Positions 7,443 to 15,905 are shown, numbered from the stretch's first letter. The stretch is DNA of 34,390 nucleotides from Parafrankia discariae (GCF_000373365.1 NZ_KB891214.1:45461-79850); one strand, 5' to 3'. Notes: generated by a model not told the origin, from the letters alone. A program made the numbers and translations.

Positions 7443-8380
7443 CGCAGCCCCGAGACGCCGGTGTCGAAGCGGCGGCGGGCCCGGTCCCCGACGGTCGTGA
7501 ACGCGGCCACCGTCAGGAACACGCAGGTGGCGGGGACGAACACCAGGAACGGCTCGCCCTGCAGGTACGGTCGGCCATCGTTGATCATCCCGCCCCAGCT
7601 CGGGGTCGGCGGGGGCACGCCCAGGCCCAGGAAGCTCAGCGACGCCTCGGCCACGACCGCGAACGCCAGGTACACGAAGGCGAACGGCGCGACCCGCAGG
7701 ACGACCTCCGGTAGCAGGTCGCGGCGCAGGATGCGCAGCGGTCCCGCGCCCAGTGCCCGCGCCGCCTCGACGTGCGGGCGGTCGACGAACGCCAGCGTGC
7801 TCGCGCGGGCCAGCCGGGCGAAGCTCGGCATCCCCACGAGCGCGAGGCCGAGGACGACGGTGCCGGTGCCGCGCCGTCCGACGGAGGCGACCGCCAGCAG
7901 CAGCACCAGGGCGGGCACCGCGAGCAGGGCGTCGAGGACCAGGCTGATCGCGGTGTCCAGCCAGCGCCGGAAGAAGCCGGCGGCGAGCCCGGCCATCAGC
8001 CCGGCGGCCATCGCCAGTGCGGTCGATCCCACCCCGACGATCAGCGACTCCCGCGCGCCGTGGACCACCCGGGACGCCACACTGCGGCCGATGGCGTCGG
8101 TGCCCAGAAACTCCGCGGCCCAGCCGGGCGGCGTCCGCGCGTCGAGGCCGGGGACGATCGCCCCGTACGGGCGCAGCGGCAGCACGTCGGCGAGCGCCGC
8201 GGCGGCCACGACGAGGGCGATCCAGGCGAGGGCGAGCACGAGGGAGACGTCCCGGCGGGAGCCGGCCGGTCCGACCGCCCCCGGGCCGGCGCCGGCCGTG
8301 GCCGCACCGGTGACGCCCGCACCGGTGAGGTCCGCACCAATGACACCCGCACCGGTGAGGTCCGCGCTGGTGTCGGTCAT
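7439..8380 (-). CDS. ABC transporter permease (DppC-like)
   Basis: The permease has 313 residues from ATG 8380, which overlaps the TGA of the upstream permease. The N-terminal 40 residues are a Gly/Ala/Thr-rich repeat tail; the first membrane helix follows (VSLVLALAWIALVVAAAALA). The BPD_transp_1 core has about five more helices and the EAA loop (EAARALGAGPLRILRRDLLP) that contacts the ATPases. ASLSFLGLGVPPPTPSWGGM is the typical DppC/OppC C-terminal motif. With the DppB-like partner it forms the membrane channel. Confidence 0.9.
   Translation of the reverse strand: MTDTSADLTGAGVIGADLTGAGVTGAATAGAGPGAVGPAGSRRDVSLVLALAWIALVVAAAALADVLPLRPYGAIVPGLDARTPPGWAAEFLGTDAIGRSVASRVVHGARESLIVGVGSTALAMAAGLMAGLAAGFFRRWLDTAISLVLDALLAVPALVLLLAVASVGRRGTGTVVLGLALVGMPSFARLARASTLAFVDRPHVEAARALGAGPLRILRRDLLPEVVLRVAPFAFVYLAFAVVAEASLSFLGLGVPPPTPSWGGMINDGRPYLQGEPFLVFVPATCVFLTVAAFTTVGDRARRRFDTGVSGLR
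8311..8370 (-). repeat. 30-bp in-frame tandem repeat in the permease N-terminus
   Basis: Two adjacent 30-base units (8311-8340 and 8341-8370) differ at about 5 positions and encode the repeated ADLTGAGV(I/T)GA segment ahead of the first membrane helix. It probably sits in a flexible cytoplasmic tail. Confidence 0.65.
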
Positions 8381-9351
8381 GCGGGCCGCACCCGGACCCG
8401 CGGGTCGAGCAGGCCGTAGAGCACGTCGGTGACCGCGGTGGCCACGCAGTACACGACCGCCATGAACATCACGACGCCCTGGACCACCGGCACGTCCTTC
8501 GCGACGACGCTGGTGACGACGAGCTGGCCGATCCCGGGCAGCGCGAAGAGGACCTCCACGACCACCGCCCCGCTGATCAGCTGCCCGACACTGAGGCCGG
8601 TCAGGGTGACCAGGGAGAACGACGAGGGCCGCAGCGCGTGCCGGAACAGGATGCGGCGGACGGGCAGCCCCCGGGAGCGGGCGGTGAGGATGAAGTCCTC
8701 CTGGAGGGTGGCGATCATGTCCGCGCGAAGCATCCGCGAGTAGGTGGGCACCAGGGCGAGGGCCAGCGTGGTCACCGGCAGGACGGCGTGCCGCAGGTTC
8801 TCGCCCAGGCTGTCCGCGGGCGCCACCCAGCCGGTGGCGGGCAGCCCGCCGACCTGCAGCGCGAGCAGGTAGACCAGGAACAGCGCCAGCACGAACGGCG
8901 GGGTCGAGATCAGCGCGGAGGAGGCCATCGACCAGGAGCGGTCCGCCCAACCGTCCGCCCGGTGCGCGGTGAGCACCCCGACCGGCACCGAGATGACCAG
9001 CGCCACGGCGAGGGCGAGCAGCACCAGCTCGCCGGTCACCTGCATCCGCTGCCCCACCGAGGTGAGGACGGGCTCGCCGGTCAGGTACGAGGTGCCGAAG
9101 TCGCCGCGCACCACCCCGCTCATCCAGTGCCAGTAACGGGTGGCGAACGGGTCGTCGAGGTGCAGTGCCCGGTGGACGGCGGAGATCTGGTCGGCGCTGG
9201 CCTGATCGCCCAGCAGGGCGAAGGCCGGGTCGCCGGGGGTCAGTTCGAGCAGCAGCGAGACCCCCAGGCCGACCAGGAGCAGCACCGCGGCGGCCCGCAG
9301 CAGTCTCGGCACGACCAGCTGGACGGCCGTGCCGCCGCGGCGCTGACTCAT
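8377..9351 (-). CDS. ABC transporter permease (DppB-like)
   Basis: The permease has 324 residues. It has an N-terminal helix (LLRAAAVLLLVGLGVSLLLE) followed by the LTPGDP motif of DppB/OppB proteins, a periplasmic region with GDFGTSY, five more helices, and the EAA loop as TARSRGLPVRRILFRHALRP. VEVLFALPGIGQL near the C-terminus is a family hallmark. It starts 5 bases after the stop of the solute-binding protein gene and its TGA overlaps the ATG of the second permease, which supports a single operon. Confidence 0.9.
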   Translation of the reverse strand: MSQRRGGTAVQLVVPRLLRAAAVLLLVGLGVSLLLELTPGDPAFALLGDQASADQISAVHRALHLDDPFATRYWHWMSGVVRGDFGTSYLTGEPVLTSVGQRMQVTGELVLLALAVALVISVPVGVLTAHRADGWADRSWSMASSALISTPPFVLALFLVYLLALQVGGLPATGWVAPADSLGENLRHAVLPVTTLALALVPTYSRMLRADMIATLQEDFILTARSRGLPVRRILFRHALRPSSFSLVTLTGLSVGQLISGAVVVEVLFALPGIGQLVVTSVVAKDVPVVQGVVMFMAVVYCVATAVTDVLYGLLDPRVRVRPA

Positions 9352-9355
9352 CCGA

Positions 9356-10948
9356 TCACCCAGCCCCGGTCAGCTTGGTGATGTCGAGCACGCCGTCGTT
9401 GATGATCGGGAGCTTGCCCTCGCCGAAGACCTTGGACGAGTGCAGGTACTGCCCCGGCAGGCGGTACAGCGGGCCGGCCAGCGGCAGCTGTTCGGCGATG
9501 ATCCGCTGCGCGGTCTCGTAGGCCCGAACCCGGTCGGCGGTGTCCCGGGACTGCTGCCCCTCCCGCAGCGCGGCGTCGAGGGCCGGGTCGGAGAACTTGC
9601 CGTAGTTGCTCGAGCCGCCGGTGCCCAGGTTCAGGGCCAGCTGCGGGTAGGGGTCCACGAACCGGGGGGTGCCGGTGAGCGTGGCCTGGAAGCCGCCCTG
9701 GAGCACGGGCAGCGTCTGGGCCATCGCGTCGACCTTCACGCTGACGTTCCGGAAGCCGCCGAGGCTGGACTGGATCCATTCGGCGACGTTGCTGAAGTTC
9801 AGCGGCGAGATGATGGTGAACTGCACCGGCTTGCCCGCGGCGGCGAGCTCGTCGAACAGGGCCTGGGCCTTCGCCCGGTCCGGGCGGGGCAGCGGCACGT
9901 CGCTGTGCAGCGGCGAGTCGTCGCGCAGGAAGCTGGACGGCACGGCGGCGGTCCCGTCGAACAGGGCCTTGTTCAGTGCCTGCGCGTCGAGGGCGTAGGA
10001 GACCGCCCGGCGGGCCCGGATGTCGTCGAAGGGGGCCTTGGTGACGTTGAACAGCAGGTTGAGCCCGCCGTCGCTGAACGCCTTCTCGGTGACCAGCCCG
10101 GCCGCGGCCGCGGTGATGCCGGTACGCAGGTTCGCGGAGAAGGCGATGTCGGCGCCCCCCGCGAGCAGGGTGTTGTAACGCTGCGTCTCGTCCGGGACGG
10201 ACTTGACGACGATCGTGTCGTAGTGCGCCTGGACCGACGAGGCCGGGTTGCGGACCAGCGTCAGGTGGTCGTTGCGCAGCCACTCCTTGACGGTGAACGA
10301 CCCGGCGCCGACCGGCGCGGTCTTGAACCCGTCGCCCTGGGCGCGCAGCGCGGTGGGGGAGCCGATGAAGGTCAGCGGGGTCTGCGCGACCAGCCGGGGG
10401 AACTGGCCGTCGGCCTCCTTCAGCGTGATCCGCAGGGTCGTCGGGTCCACGACGGTGAACGACCCGATCCGCTGCGCGATCTTGGCGCTGGGCGACTTGC
10501 GGGCCGGATCGGCCAGCAGGGTCCAGTTGTCCCGGACCGCGGCGGCGTCCAGCGGGGTGCCGTCGCTGAACTTCAGACCGTCCCGCAGCCGCAGCGTCCA
10601 GGTCAGCGAGTCGTCGGAGTCGAGGGACCTCGCCAGGCGGTAGTCCAGCTCGGCGGCCGGGGTGATCGCGACCAGGGCGTCGTAGACGGCGAGGCGCTCG
10701 ATCGCCCCGGAGATCATCTGTAGCCCGAAGCCGCTGTCGGTGGACAGGTCGAGTGGTTCGGCGGGCCACAGGACGGTGAGGGTCCCGCCGCTCTGTGCGG
10801 CCGGCGCGGTCCCGTCGGCGGCCGTGGAACCGCCGCAGGCGGCGACCGTGCTGACCGCCAGCGCGGCCAGCGCGGCGGCCGCCGCGGTCCGCAACCGCCG
10901 GGCGGACCAGAACGATCGGAGGGGTCTTGGCGGGCGTCCGCGTCTCAT
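9356..10948 (-). CDS. Lipoprotein solute-binding protein, family 5 (SBP_bac_5)
   Basis: The precursor has 530 residues. The basic N-terminus, hydrophobic core and VAAC lipobox give a lipid-anchored Cys38 after cleavage, so it faces outward on the membrane. Family 5 features follow: EPLDLSTDSGFGLQMISGAI near the start, LRDGLKFSDGTPLDAAAVRD (the family signature region), and ARRAVSYALDAQAL in the middle. It captures the substrate for the DppBCDF-like importer. Family 5 proteins bind peptides but also nickel, glutathione, sugars and other small organics; the ligand cannot be read from sequence. The first gene of the operon encodes a luciferase-like monooxygenase, which hints at a substrate that is oxidised after uptake. 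Confidence 0.9.
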   Translation of the reverse strand: MRRGRPPRPLRSFWSARRLRTAAAAALAALAVSTVAACGGSTAADGTAPAAQSGGTLTVLWPAEPLDLSTDSGFGLQMISGAIERLAVYDALVAITPAAELDYRLARSLDSDDSLTWTLRLRDGLKFSDGTPLDAAAVRDNWTLLADPARKSPSAKIAQRIGSFTVVDPTTLRITLKEADGQFPRLVAQTPLTFIGSPTALRAQGDGFKTAPVGAGSFTVKEWLRNDHLTLVRNPASSVQAHYDTIVVKSVPDETQRYNTLLAGGADIAFSANLRTGITAAAAGLVTEKAFSDGGLNLLFNVTKAPFDDIRARRAVSYALDAQALNKALFDGTAAVPSSFLRDDSPLHSDVPLPRPDRAKAQALFDELAAAGKPVQFTIISPLNFSNVAEWIQSSLGGFRNVSVKVDAMAQTLPVLQGGFQATLTGTPRFVDPYPQLALNLGTGGSSNYGKFSDPALDAALREGQQSRDTADRVRAYETAQRIIAEQLPLAGPLYRLPGQYLHSSKVFGEGKLPIINDGVLDITKLTGAG

Positions 10949-11015
10949 GGCTCAACTGCTCCGGGTGCTCAAGGTGATCGTGGGTGATCTGTGGGGTGGG
11001 TGGGGCGGGCGCCCC

Positions 11016-11077
11016 GGCGGGCCGGGGCTCGGCGGGCCGGGGCTCGACGCGGGCCGGGGCTGAGCGGGCCGGGGCTC
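11016..11077 (-). repeat. G-rich tandem repeat between monooxygenase and solute-binding protein genes
   Basis: Four copies of a 15-16 base unit with core GGGCCGGGGCT (plus strand) start at 11016, 11031, 11046 and 11062 and end at the stop codon of the monooxygenase gene. On the plus strand, runs of three or more G occur every few bases, so a G-quadruplex is possible in that strand, which is the template for the operon. The transcript is C-rich and G-poor here. Confidence 0.7.
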
Positions 11078-12251
11078 AGTCGGCTCGCGGGAGGCGCCAC
11101 TGGTCGGCGAGCAGCTCGTAGGAGCGCAGCCGGTCGGCCTGGGCGAAGGTCGTGGTCGTGACCAGCAGTTCGTCGGCGTCGAAGCGGTCGCGCAGCTCGC
11201 GCAGCCCGGCGGCGACGTGTTCCGCCGTCCCGACCAGCCGGCTCCGTCCCAGGTCGGCGACCAGCTCGCGGTCCGCCGGCTCCCACGGGAAGGCGGACGT
11301 CTCCTCGGGCGAGGGGAACACGGTCGGCTCGCCGACGCGGTTGGCCAGGCTCCACTGGTCGTGGCCGACGGCCGCCCGCCGGGCGGACTCGTCGTCGGGT
11401 CCGACGACCACGTCCGCCGTGACGATCACGTAGGGGCGGGCCAGGCTCTCCGACGCGCGGAACGCCTTCCGGTAGGCCGCGACGGAGTCCGCCGTGGTGG
11501 ACGGGCTCGCGTGGTAGTTCGTCGCGTAGGGCAGGCCCAGCTGGCCGGCGACCTCCGCGCTCTCACCGGCGGTGCGGCCGAGAACCCAGACCGCCACCTC
11601 GGCCCGGTGGCCGGGGACGGCGTGGACCCGCAGGTCACCGGCGCGGCGGGTGCCGTCGAGCAGGGCCACCACCTCGGTCACCTGGTCGAGGTAGTCGGGG
11701 CTGTTGAGCGGGTTGAGCGGCAGCAGCAGCCGGTGCAGGGCGAACAGGTCCGAGCCGCGCAGCCGGGGGTACGGCGCGGGCGGCTCGTCCGGCTCGACGG
11801 GGGCCGGTCCGGCCGGGACGTCCGGTCCGGCCGGGGTGTCGCCGGTGGTCTCCGTGTGGCCGGCGGCGGGTGCCGGGGGATGCCAGCCGGCGCGGCCCAG
11901 GCCCAGGTCCAGCCGGCCCGGGTGGAGCGTGTCGAGCAGGCCCCACTCCTCCGCTACGGACAGCGCGGTGCGATGGCCCAGCTGCAACGAGCCGGAGCCG
12001 ACCCGGACGCGGGTGGTGGCGTCGGCCACCAGGGCGGTCAGCAGGGTCGAGGAGAGCCCGGCTGTGCTCGGGTTCACATGGTGCTCGGTGACCCAGTACC
12101 GGTGGTAGCCGAGCCGGTCGATGTGCCGGGCCAGGCCGATGCTGTTGCGCAGCGCGTCCGCGACGCTCTCGCCCGCACTGATCGGGACGAGGTCGAGCAC
12201 GCCCAGTGGTACGTCGCTCGCGGGCCGGGGTCGGGGGGACGTACCAGTCAC
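11076..12251 (-). CDS. MsnO8-family luciferase-like (LLM) flavin-dependent oxidoreductase
   Basis: The protein has 391 residues. I chose the GTG at 12251 because GAGG stands 9 bases upstream; the TTG three codons earlier would overlap that site. The sequence LGVLDLVPISAGESVADALR, then HIDRLGYHRYWVTEHH and VRVGSGSLQL, is typical of the MsnO8 branch of the bacterial-luciferase superfamily: a TIM barrel that uses reduced FMN and oxygen. A Pro/Gly/Thr-rich insertion (about residues 145-175) interrupts the region after LGLGRAGWH. It heads the ABC-transporter operon, so it probably oxidises the imported compound or a product of it. The substrate is unknown; a sulfonate, thioether or aldehyde are options. 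Confidence 0.85.
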   Translation of the reverse strand: MTGTSPRPRPASDVPLGVLDLVPISAGESVADALRNSIGLARHIDRLGYHRYWVTEHHVNPSTAGLSSTLLTALVADATTRVRVGSGSLQLGHRTALSVAEEWGLLDTLHPGRLDLGLGRAGWHPPAPAAGHTETTGDTPAGPDVPAGPAPVEPDEPPAPYPRLRGSDLFALHRLLLPLNPLNSPDYLDQVTEVVALLDGTRRAGDLRVHAVPGHRAEVAVWVLGRTAGESAEVAGQLGLPYATNYHASPSTTADSVAAYRKAFRASESLARPYVIVTADVVVGPDDESARRAAVGHDQWSLANRVGEPTVFPSPEETSAFPWEPADRELVADLGRSRLVGTAEHVAAGLRELRDRFDADELLVTTTTFAQADRLRSYELLADQWRLPRAD

Positions 12252-12260
12252 GGGAGTCAA

Positions 12261-12428
12261 CCTCGCTACAGAAGGATGAACTGGTCAGTGCAGTAGAACT
12301 TATCCTCTAAACCCATCGTCTTAGTGGTAAATGCCGAGGTTGAAGGGCTGAGGCGGCCCCGCGGCCCGGCCTGTCCCCAACCTGTCGGGACGGTCGGCTC
12401 GCCGGTGTCGTCCGCGTAGGCTGGGCCG
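12261..12428. promoter_or_regulatory. Divergent promoter region between the monooxygenase operon and the TetR gene
   Basis: This 168-base gap separates two divergent genes and contains the only AT-rich stretch for several kilobases (about 12262-12340). The TetR protein probably binds here to control the operon and its own gene, the usual arrangement for divergent TetR genes. I looked for a palindromic operator and found none convincing, nor a clear pair of promoter hexamers. Confidence 0.5.
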
Positions 12429-13130
12429 GTGCGCAGTGTGAGGACCGCCGGCTCGGCTGGAGCCGCGGGCTCGGCTGGAGCTGTCGGCACCCGGGGCAGG
12501 ATCGACAAGCGGCAGGCGATCCTGGACGCCGCCTTCGCCGTCTTCGCCCGCGAGGGCTATCCGCAGGCGAGCATCGACATGATCGCCTCCGAGGCCGGCG
12601 TGGCGAAGCCGACGATCTACAACCATCTCGGCGGCAAGGAGAACCTGTTCCGGCACTCGATGGCGGCCGCCGCGGACCGGACCACGGCCAAGACCCTCGC
12701 CGTCGTCAGCCGGCTCACCGTCGACGTGGCCGACCTGCCCGTCGCGTTCACCGACGTCGGCCGCGCGCTGCTGGAGTGCTACTGCGCCGCGGACTCCTGG
12801 GCGCTGCGCCGCCTGCTGCACGCCGAGATCGTCCGGTTCCCGGACCTGTTCGACATGATCGGCGCCAACGGGCCGAACCAGGTGGGGGAGGCGTTCGCGG
12901 ACCGGCTGGCCCGGCTCGCGCTCGCCGGCCGGCTGCGGCTGGCCGACCCGGTCGAGGCGGCCGAACAGTACCTGGCGCTGCTCACCGGCCCGGTCGCGCA
13001 CCGTTCCGCGCTGGGTACCCGCCCGTTCGACGACACCCAGATCCAGCACACCGCGCGGGCCGCGACCGCGACCTTCCTGCGCGCGTTCGCCGCCACGGAT
13101 CCGGCGGCGCGGGCCCCGGCGAGCGAGTAG
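12429..13130 (+). CDS. TetR/AcrR-family transcriptional regulator
   Basis: The protein has 233 residues from a GTG at 12429. The first 20 residues are a low-complexity Gly/Ala/Ser repeat (two copies of GGCTCGGCTGGAGC, 18 bases apart) and may be dispensable. The helix-turn-helix domain follows: RQAILDAAFAVFAREGYPQA, then IDMIASEAGVAKPTIYNHLG and GKENLF, the classic TetR order. The C-terminal ligand-binding part resembles the AefR-type group (FTDVGRALLECYCAADSWAL; LLHAEIVRFPDL). It is divergent from the monooxygenase/ABC operon, which is its most likely target, with the second monooxygenase as another candidate. The effector is unknown. Confidence 0.88.
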   Translation: MRSVRTAGSAGAAGSAGAVGTRGRIDKRQAILDAAFAVFAREGYPQASIDMIASEAGVAKPTIYNHLGGKENLFRHSMAAAADRTTAKTLAVVSRLTVDVADLPVAFTDVGRALLECYCAADSWALRRLLHAEIVRFPDLFDMIGANGPNQVGEAFADRLARLALAGRLRLADPVEAAEQYLALLTGPVAHRSALGTRPFDDTQIQHTARAATATFLRAFAATDPAARAPASE

Positions 13131-13134
13131 CGAC

Positions 13135-14214
13135 TCACCGGGCCGCGGGCAGGGCCGGTGGCGAGGTCGTCGGCGGTGTCGGCGGGACCGACGGCGGCGC
13201 GGTCACCGGGAGGCGGGGCAGCACCTCGGCGGCGAACCGCTCCCGGGAGCGCCGGCTGACCCGAGGGTCGAGATACCCGAAGGCGAAGCTGGCGATGACG
13301 TAGGTGATGCCCGTCTCGGCCAGGGCCAGGAACTGCTCGAGCACCTCCGCCGCGGACCCGGTGATGAGGACCTCGCGGGCCTTCTCCTCCATCGCGGGAT
13401 CGGGCCGCTCGGGCGCGGGAGCGGCGCCCGCCACCGGACCCGTCCCCTCCGTCAGCGCGGCCGAGGTCTGCAACTGGCGGGCGATCTCCCGGACGACCGC
13501 CGCCCGGCCCTCCTCGTCGCCCAGGTACACGAACCGGTTGACCTGGAACTCCCGCCCGGCCGGCAGCCCGCCGGCCTCCTCGATCCAGCGTCGGCGCTCC
13601 ACGACCTGCGGGAACGTCGTGCCGGCGGGCAGCATGAAGTGGAAGCCCCGGTCCGCGGCGAAGCGCAGCGACTCCGGGCTGGTGGCCGACGTCCAGATCG
13701 GCGGGTGGGGTCGCTGGGTCGGGCGGGGCAGCAGGGTGACCGGCGTGTCGATCCGGTGGAAGCGGCCCGCGAACCGCTCGTCGGGGGCGGTGAACAGCTG
13801 CTGGAGGAGGTCGACCGCCTCGGTGAAGGCGGCCCGGCTGTCCGCCGGGTCCCGGCCGAACCCGTGGAACTCGTGCGGCTGGTACCCGCGGCCGATGCCG
13901 ACGTCGAGCCGGCCACCGGACAGCGCGTCCAGGGTGAGCAGGTCGGCGGCCAGCCGCACCGGATCCCAGAAGGGCAGCACCAGGATCGACGTGCCCAGCC
14001 GGAGCGTGGGCGCGACGACCGCCGCCTGGGCCAGCAGGAGCAGCGGCGACGAGGTCAGGCTGTAGGTGGAGAAGTGGTGCTCGGTGACCCAGATGCCGGC
14101 GAAGCCCGCCGCCTGCGCCCACCGGGCGTCGTGCAGGAAGTCGGCGTAGAGGGCCCGGGCGGTCGGGGCGTCGCCCGCCGGGGCCATGTTCAGATATCCC
14201 AGTCCGACGCGCAT
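13135..14214 (-). CDS. Luciferase-like (LLM) flavin-dependent oxidoreductase
   Basis: The protein has 359 residues. Luciferase-superfamily marks are GFAGIWVTEHHFSTYSLTSS, LRLGTSILVLPFWDPVRLA, the GGRLDVGIGRGY loop and RPHPPIWTSATSPESLRFAA. It belongs to a different branch from the MsnO8-type gene nearby, closer to the general alkane/monooxygenase-like LLM group. The last 30 residues are Pro/Thr/Ala-rich. It ends 4 bases from the end of the TetR gene, tail to tail with no terminator between, so the two transcripts probably overlap. Reduced flavin must come from a reductase encoded elsewhere. The substrate is unknown. Confidence 0.82.
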   Translation of the reverse strand: MRVGLGYLNMAPAGDAPTARALYADFLHDARWAQAAGFAGIWVTEHHFSTYSLTSSPLLLLAQAAVVAPTLRLGTSILVLPFWDPVRLAADLLTLDALSGGRLDVGIGRGYQPHEFHGFGRDPADSRAAFTEAVDLLQQLFTAPDERFAGRFHRIDTPVTLLPRPTQRPHPPIWTSATSPESLRFAADRGFHFMLPAGTTFPQVVERRRWIEEAGGLPAGREFQVNRFVYLGDEEGRAAVVREIARQLQTSAALTEGTGPVAGAAPAPERPDPAMEEKAREVLITGSAAEVLEQFLALAETGITYVIASFAFGYLDPRVSRRSRERFAAEVLPRLPVTAPPSVPPTPPTTSPPALPAAR

Positions 14215-14408
14215 GCCGCGATCGTCCCGGCGGAGTCTGACCGCCGGCTTGTCCCGCGCTAAAGCGCACGGTGGACGGCGCCCGCCCCTCGAAGGGGCCG
14301 GGCGCGGTAAGCCGGGCTTTAGAAACCGCCCGCACGCTTGATCCCGGATGACAGGACGGCCGACCCCGCCGTTCTCGGGCAGGACACGTCGTCGGGAGAG
14401 GTAAGTCG
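14215..14408. promoter_or_regulatory. Divergent intergenic region with two hairpins
   Basis: This 194-base gap lies between the second monooxygenase (leftward) and the carboxyltransferase gene (rightward). It contains the inverted repeat GCGCT-AA-AGCGC (14256-14267) and a longer hairpin at 14278-14305: 12 paired bases with one bulged C and a CGA loop. The right gene has a strong ribosome binding site, GGGAGAGG at 14394-14401. The AT-richer stretch 14308-14345 (with TTGATC at 14337) is the best place for the promoter of the carboxylase gene. Confidence 0.4.
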
Positions 14409-15905
14409 ATGGTGGAGACGGTCGGCGACACGCGGCTCGGCATCAGCATTCCGGAACAGCACGATCCCCGCGGCCCCGCGCGGCGGCTCGCCGCGCTGTT
14501 CGACCCCGGGACCTTCATTCCCGCTCCGGGGGGCGTGGTGTCGCGGGTCCTGGTCGGGCGGGGCACCCTCGGCACCGTCCCGGCGATCGCGTTCTGCACG
14601 GACGGCACCAGCATGGGCGGCGCGCTCGGCGGCGCCGGCGCGCGCCAGATCGCCGCGGCGATCGACCAGGCCCGGCGGGACGGCGTTCCGGTGGTCGGGC
14701 TCTGGCACTCCGGCGGGGCCAGCCTGGGGGAGGGCGTCGAGGCCCTGGACGGCATCGGGCAGATCTTCGCCGCCACCGTGCGGGCCTCCGGCCGGATACC
14801 ACAGATCTCGGTGGTGCTGGGGCCGGCGGCCGGGGGCGCCGCCTACGGCCCGGCGCTCACCGACGTGGTGATCATGGCGCCGGCGGGGCGGGTCTTCGTC
14901 ACCGGCCCGGACGTCGTGCGCAGCGTGACGGGTGAGCAGATCGACATGGAGGGCCTCGGTGGAGCGCAGGCCCACGGCAGCCGTTCCGGTGTCGTGCACG
15001 TGCTGGCCGACTCCGAGCACGACGCGTTCGCCCGGGCCCGCCGACTCGTCCCACTGCTCGCCGGCACCGATCATCCCGCCCCGGTGGACCGCCCCGTCCC
15101 CGACGGCGCGGCGGACGGCGCCGATCCCGGGGCGCTCCTGCCGGACCGGCGGCGGCGCGCCTACGACGTCCGCCCCCTGGTGCACGCGCTGCTCGACGCC
15201 GACCCGGACGATCCGGGCCGCGGTTCCTTCCAGGAGCTCCAGGCGCGGTGGGCGGCCAACGTCGTCGTCGGGCTGGGTCGCCTGCACGGCCGGCGCATCG
15301 GGGTGATCGCCAACAACCCGCTGCGCAAGGGCGGCTGCCTGGACTCGCTGAGCGCGGAGAAGGCGGCCCGCTTCGTGCGGATGTGCGACGCGTTCGGGAT
15401 CCCGCTGCTGGTCGTCGTCGACGTGCCGGGCTACCTGCCGGGCGTCCGCCAGGAATGGGAGGGGGTGGTCCGCCGCGGCGCCAAGCTGCTCTACGCCTTC
15501 GCCGAGGCCACCGTGCCCCGGGTGACGCTGGTGACCAGGAAGTCGTTCGGCGGCGCCTACATCGCCATGAACTCCCGCTCGCTCGGGGCCACCGCCGTCT
15601 TCGCCTGGCCCGACGCCGAACTGGCGGTGATGGGGGCCGAGGCCGCCGTCGGCATCCTGCACCGCCGGGAGCTCGCCGCGGTCGACCCGGCCGACCGCCC
15701 GGAGCGGCTGCGCGCGCTCGCCGCCGAGCACCAGCGGACGGCGGGTGGCGCGCGGCGCGCCGTCGAACTCGGCCTGATCGACGCGGTCATCGAGCCCGCG
15801 GACACCCGCCGCCGCGTCGCCGCCGCGATCTCCGAGGCCGCGATCTCCGGGGCGGCCCGCACGGCGCCGGCGGGGCGGGTCCCGCACGGGAACATCCCGC
15901 TGTGA
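14409..15905 (+). CDS. Acyl-CoA carboxylase beta subunit (carboxyltransferase)
   Basis: The protein has 498 residues. Both halves of the biotin-dependent carboxyltransferase fold are present: the N half with MGGALGGAGARQIAAAI, HSGGASLGEGVEAL and GPAAGGAAYGPALTD (acyl-CoA and oxyanion sites), and the C half with VVDVPGYLPGVRQEW and RKSFGGAYIAMNSRSLGA. Such subunits carboxylate acetyl-, propionyl- or longer acyl-CoA using carboxybiotin from a separate alpha subunit, which is not in the window. In Streptomyces coelicolor the residue after GGAY helps set specificity (Asp in the propionyl enzyme, Ile in the broader one); here it is Ile385, which suggests a broader enzyme. It may supply malonyl-, methylmalonyl- or unusual extender units to the adjacent PKS. 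Its TGA overlaps a GTG that opens a small ORF. Confidence 0.88.
   Translation: MVETVGDTRLGISIPEQHDPRGPARRLAALFDPGTFIPAPGGVVSRVLVGRGTLGTVPAIAFCTDGTSMGGALGGAGARQIAAAIDQARRDGVPVVGLWHSGGASLGEGVEALDGIGQIFAATVRASGRIPQISVVLGPAAGGAAYGPALTDVVIMAPAGRVFVTGPDVVRSVTGEQIDMEGLGGAQAHGSRSGVVHVLADSEHDAFARARRLVPLLAGTDHPAPVDRPVPDGAADGADPGALLPDRRRRAYDVRPLVHALLDADPDDPGRGSFQELQARWAANVVVGLGRLHGRRIGVIANNPLRKGGCLDSLSAEKAARFVRMCDAFGIPLLVVVDVPGYLPGVRQEWEGVVRRGAKLLYAFAEATVPRVTLVTRKSFGGAYIAMNSRSLGATAVFAWPDAELAVMGAEAAVGILHRRELAAVDPADRPERLRALAAEHQRTAGGARRAVELGLIDAVIEPADTRRRVAAAISEAAISGAARTAPAGRVPHGNIPL

Noticed and set aside
12261-12428. A TetR operator palindrome in the divergent region
   Set aside because: Several partial symmetries were tried around 12275-12300 and 12310-12340, but none pairs well enough over both arms to call.
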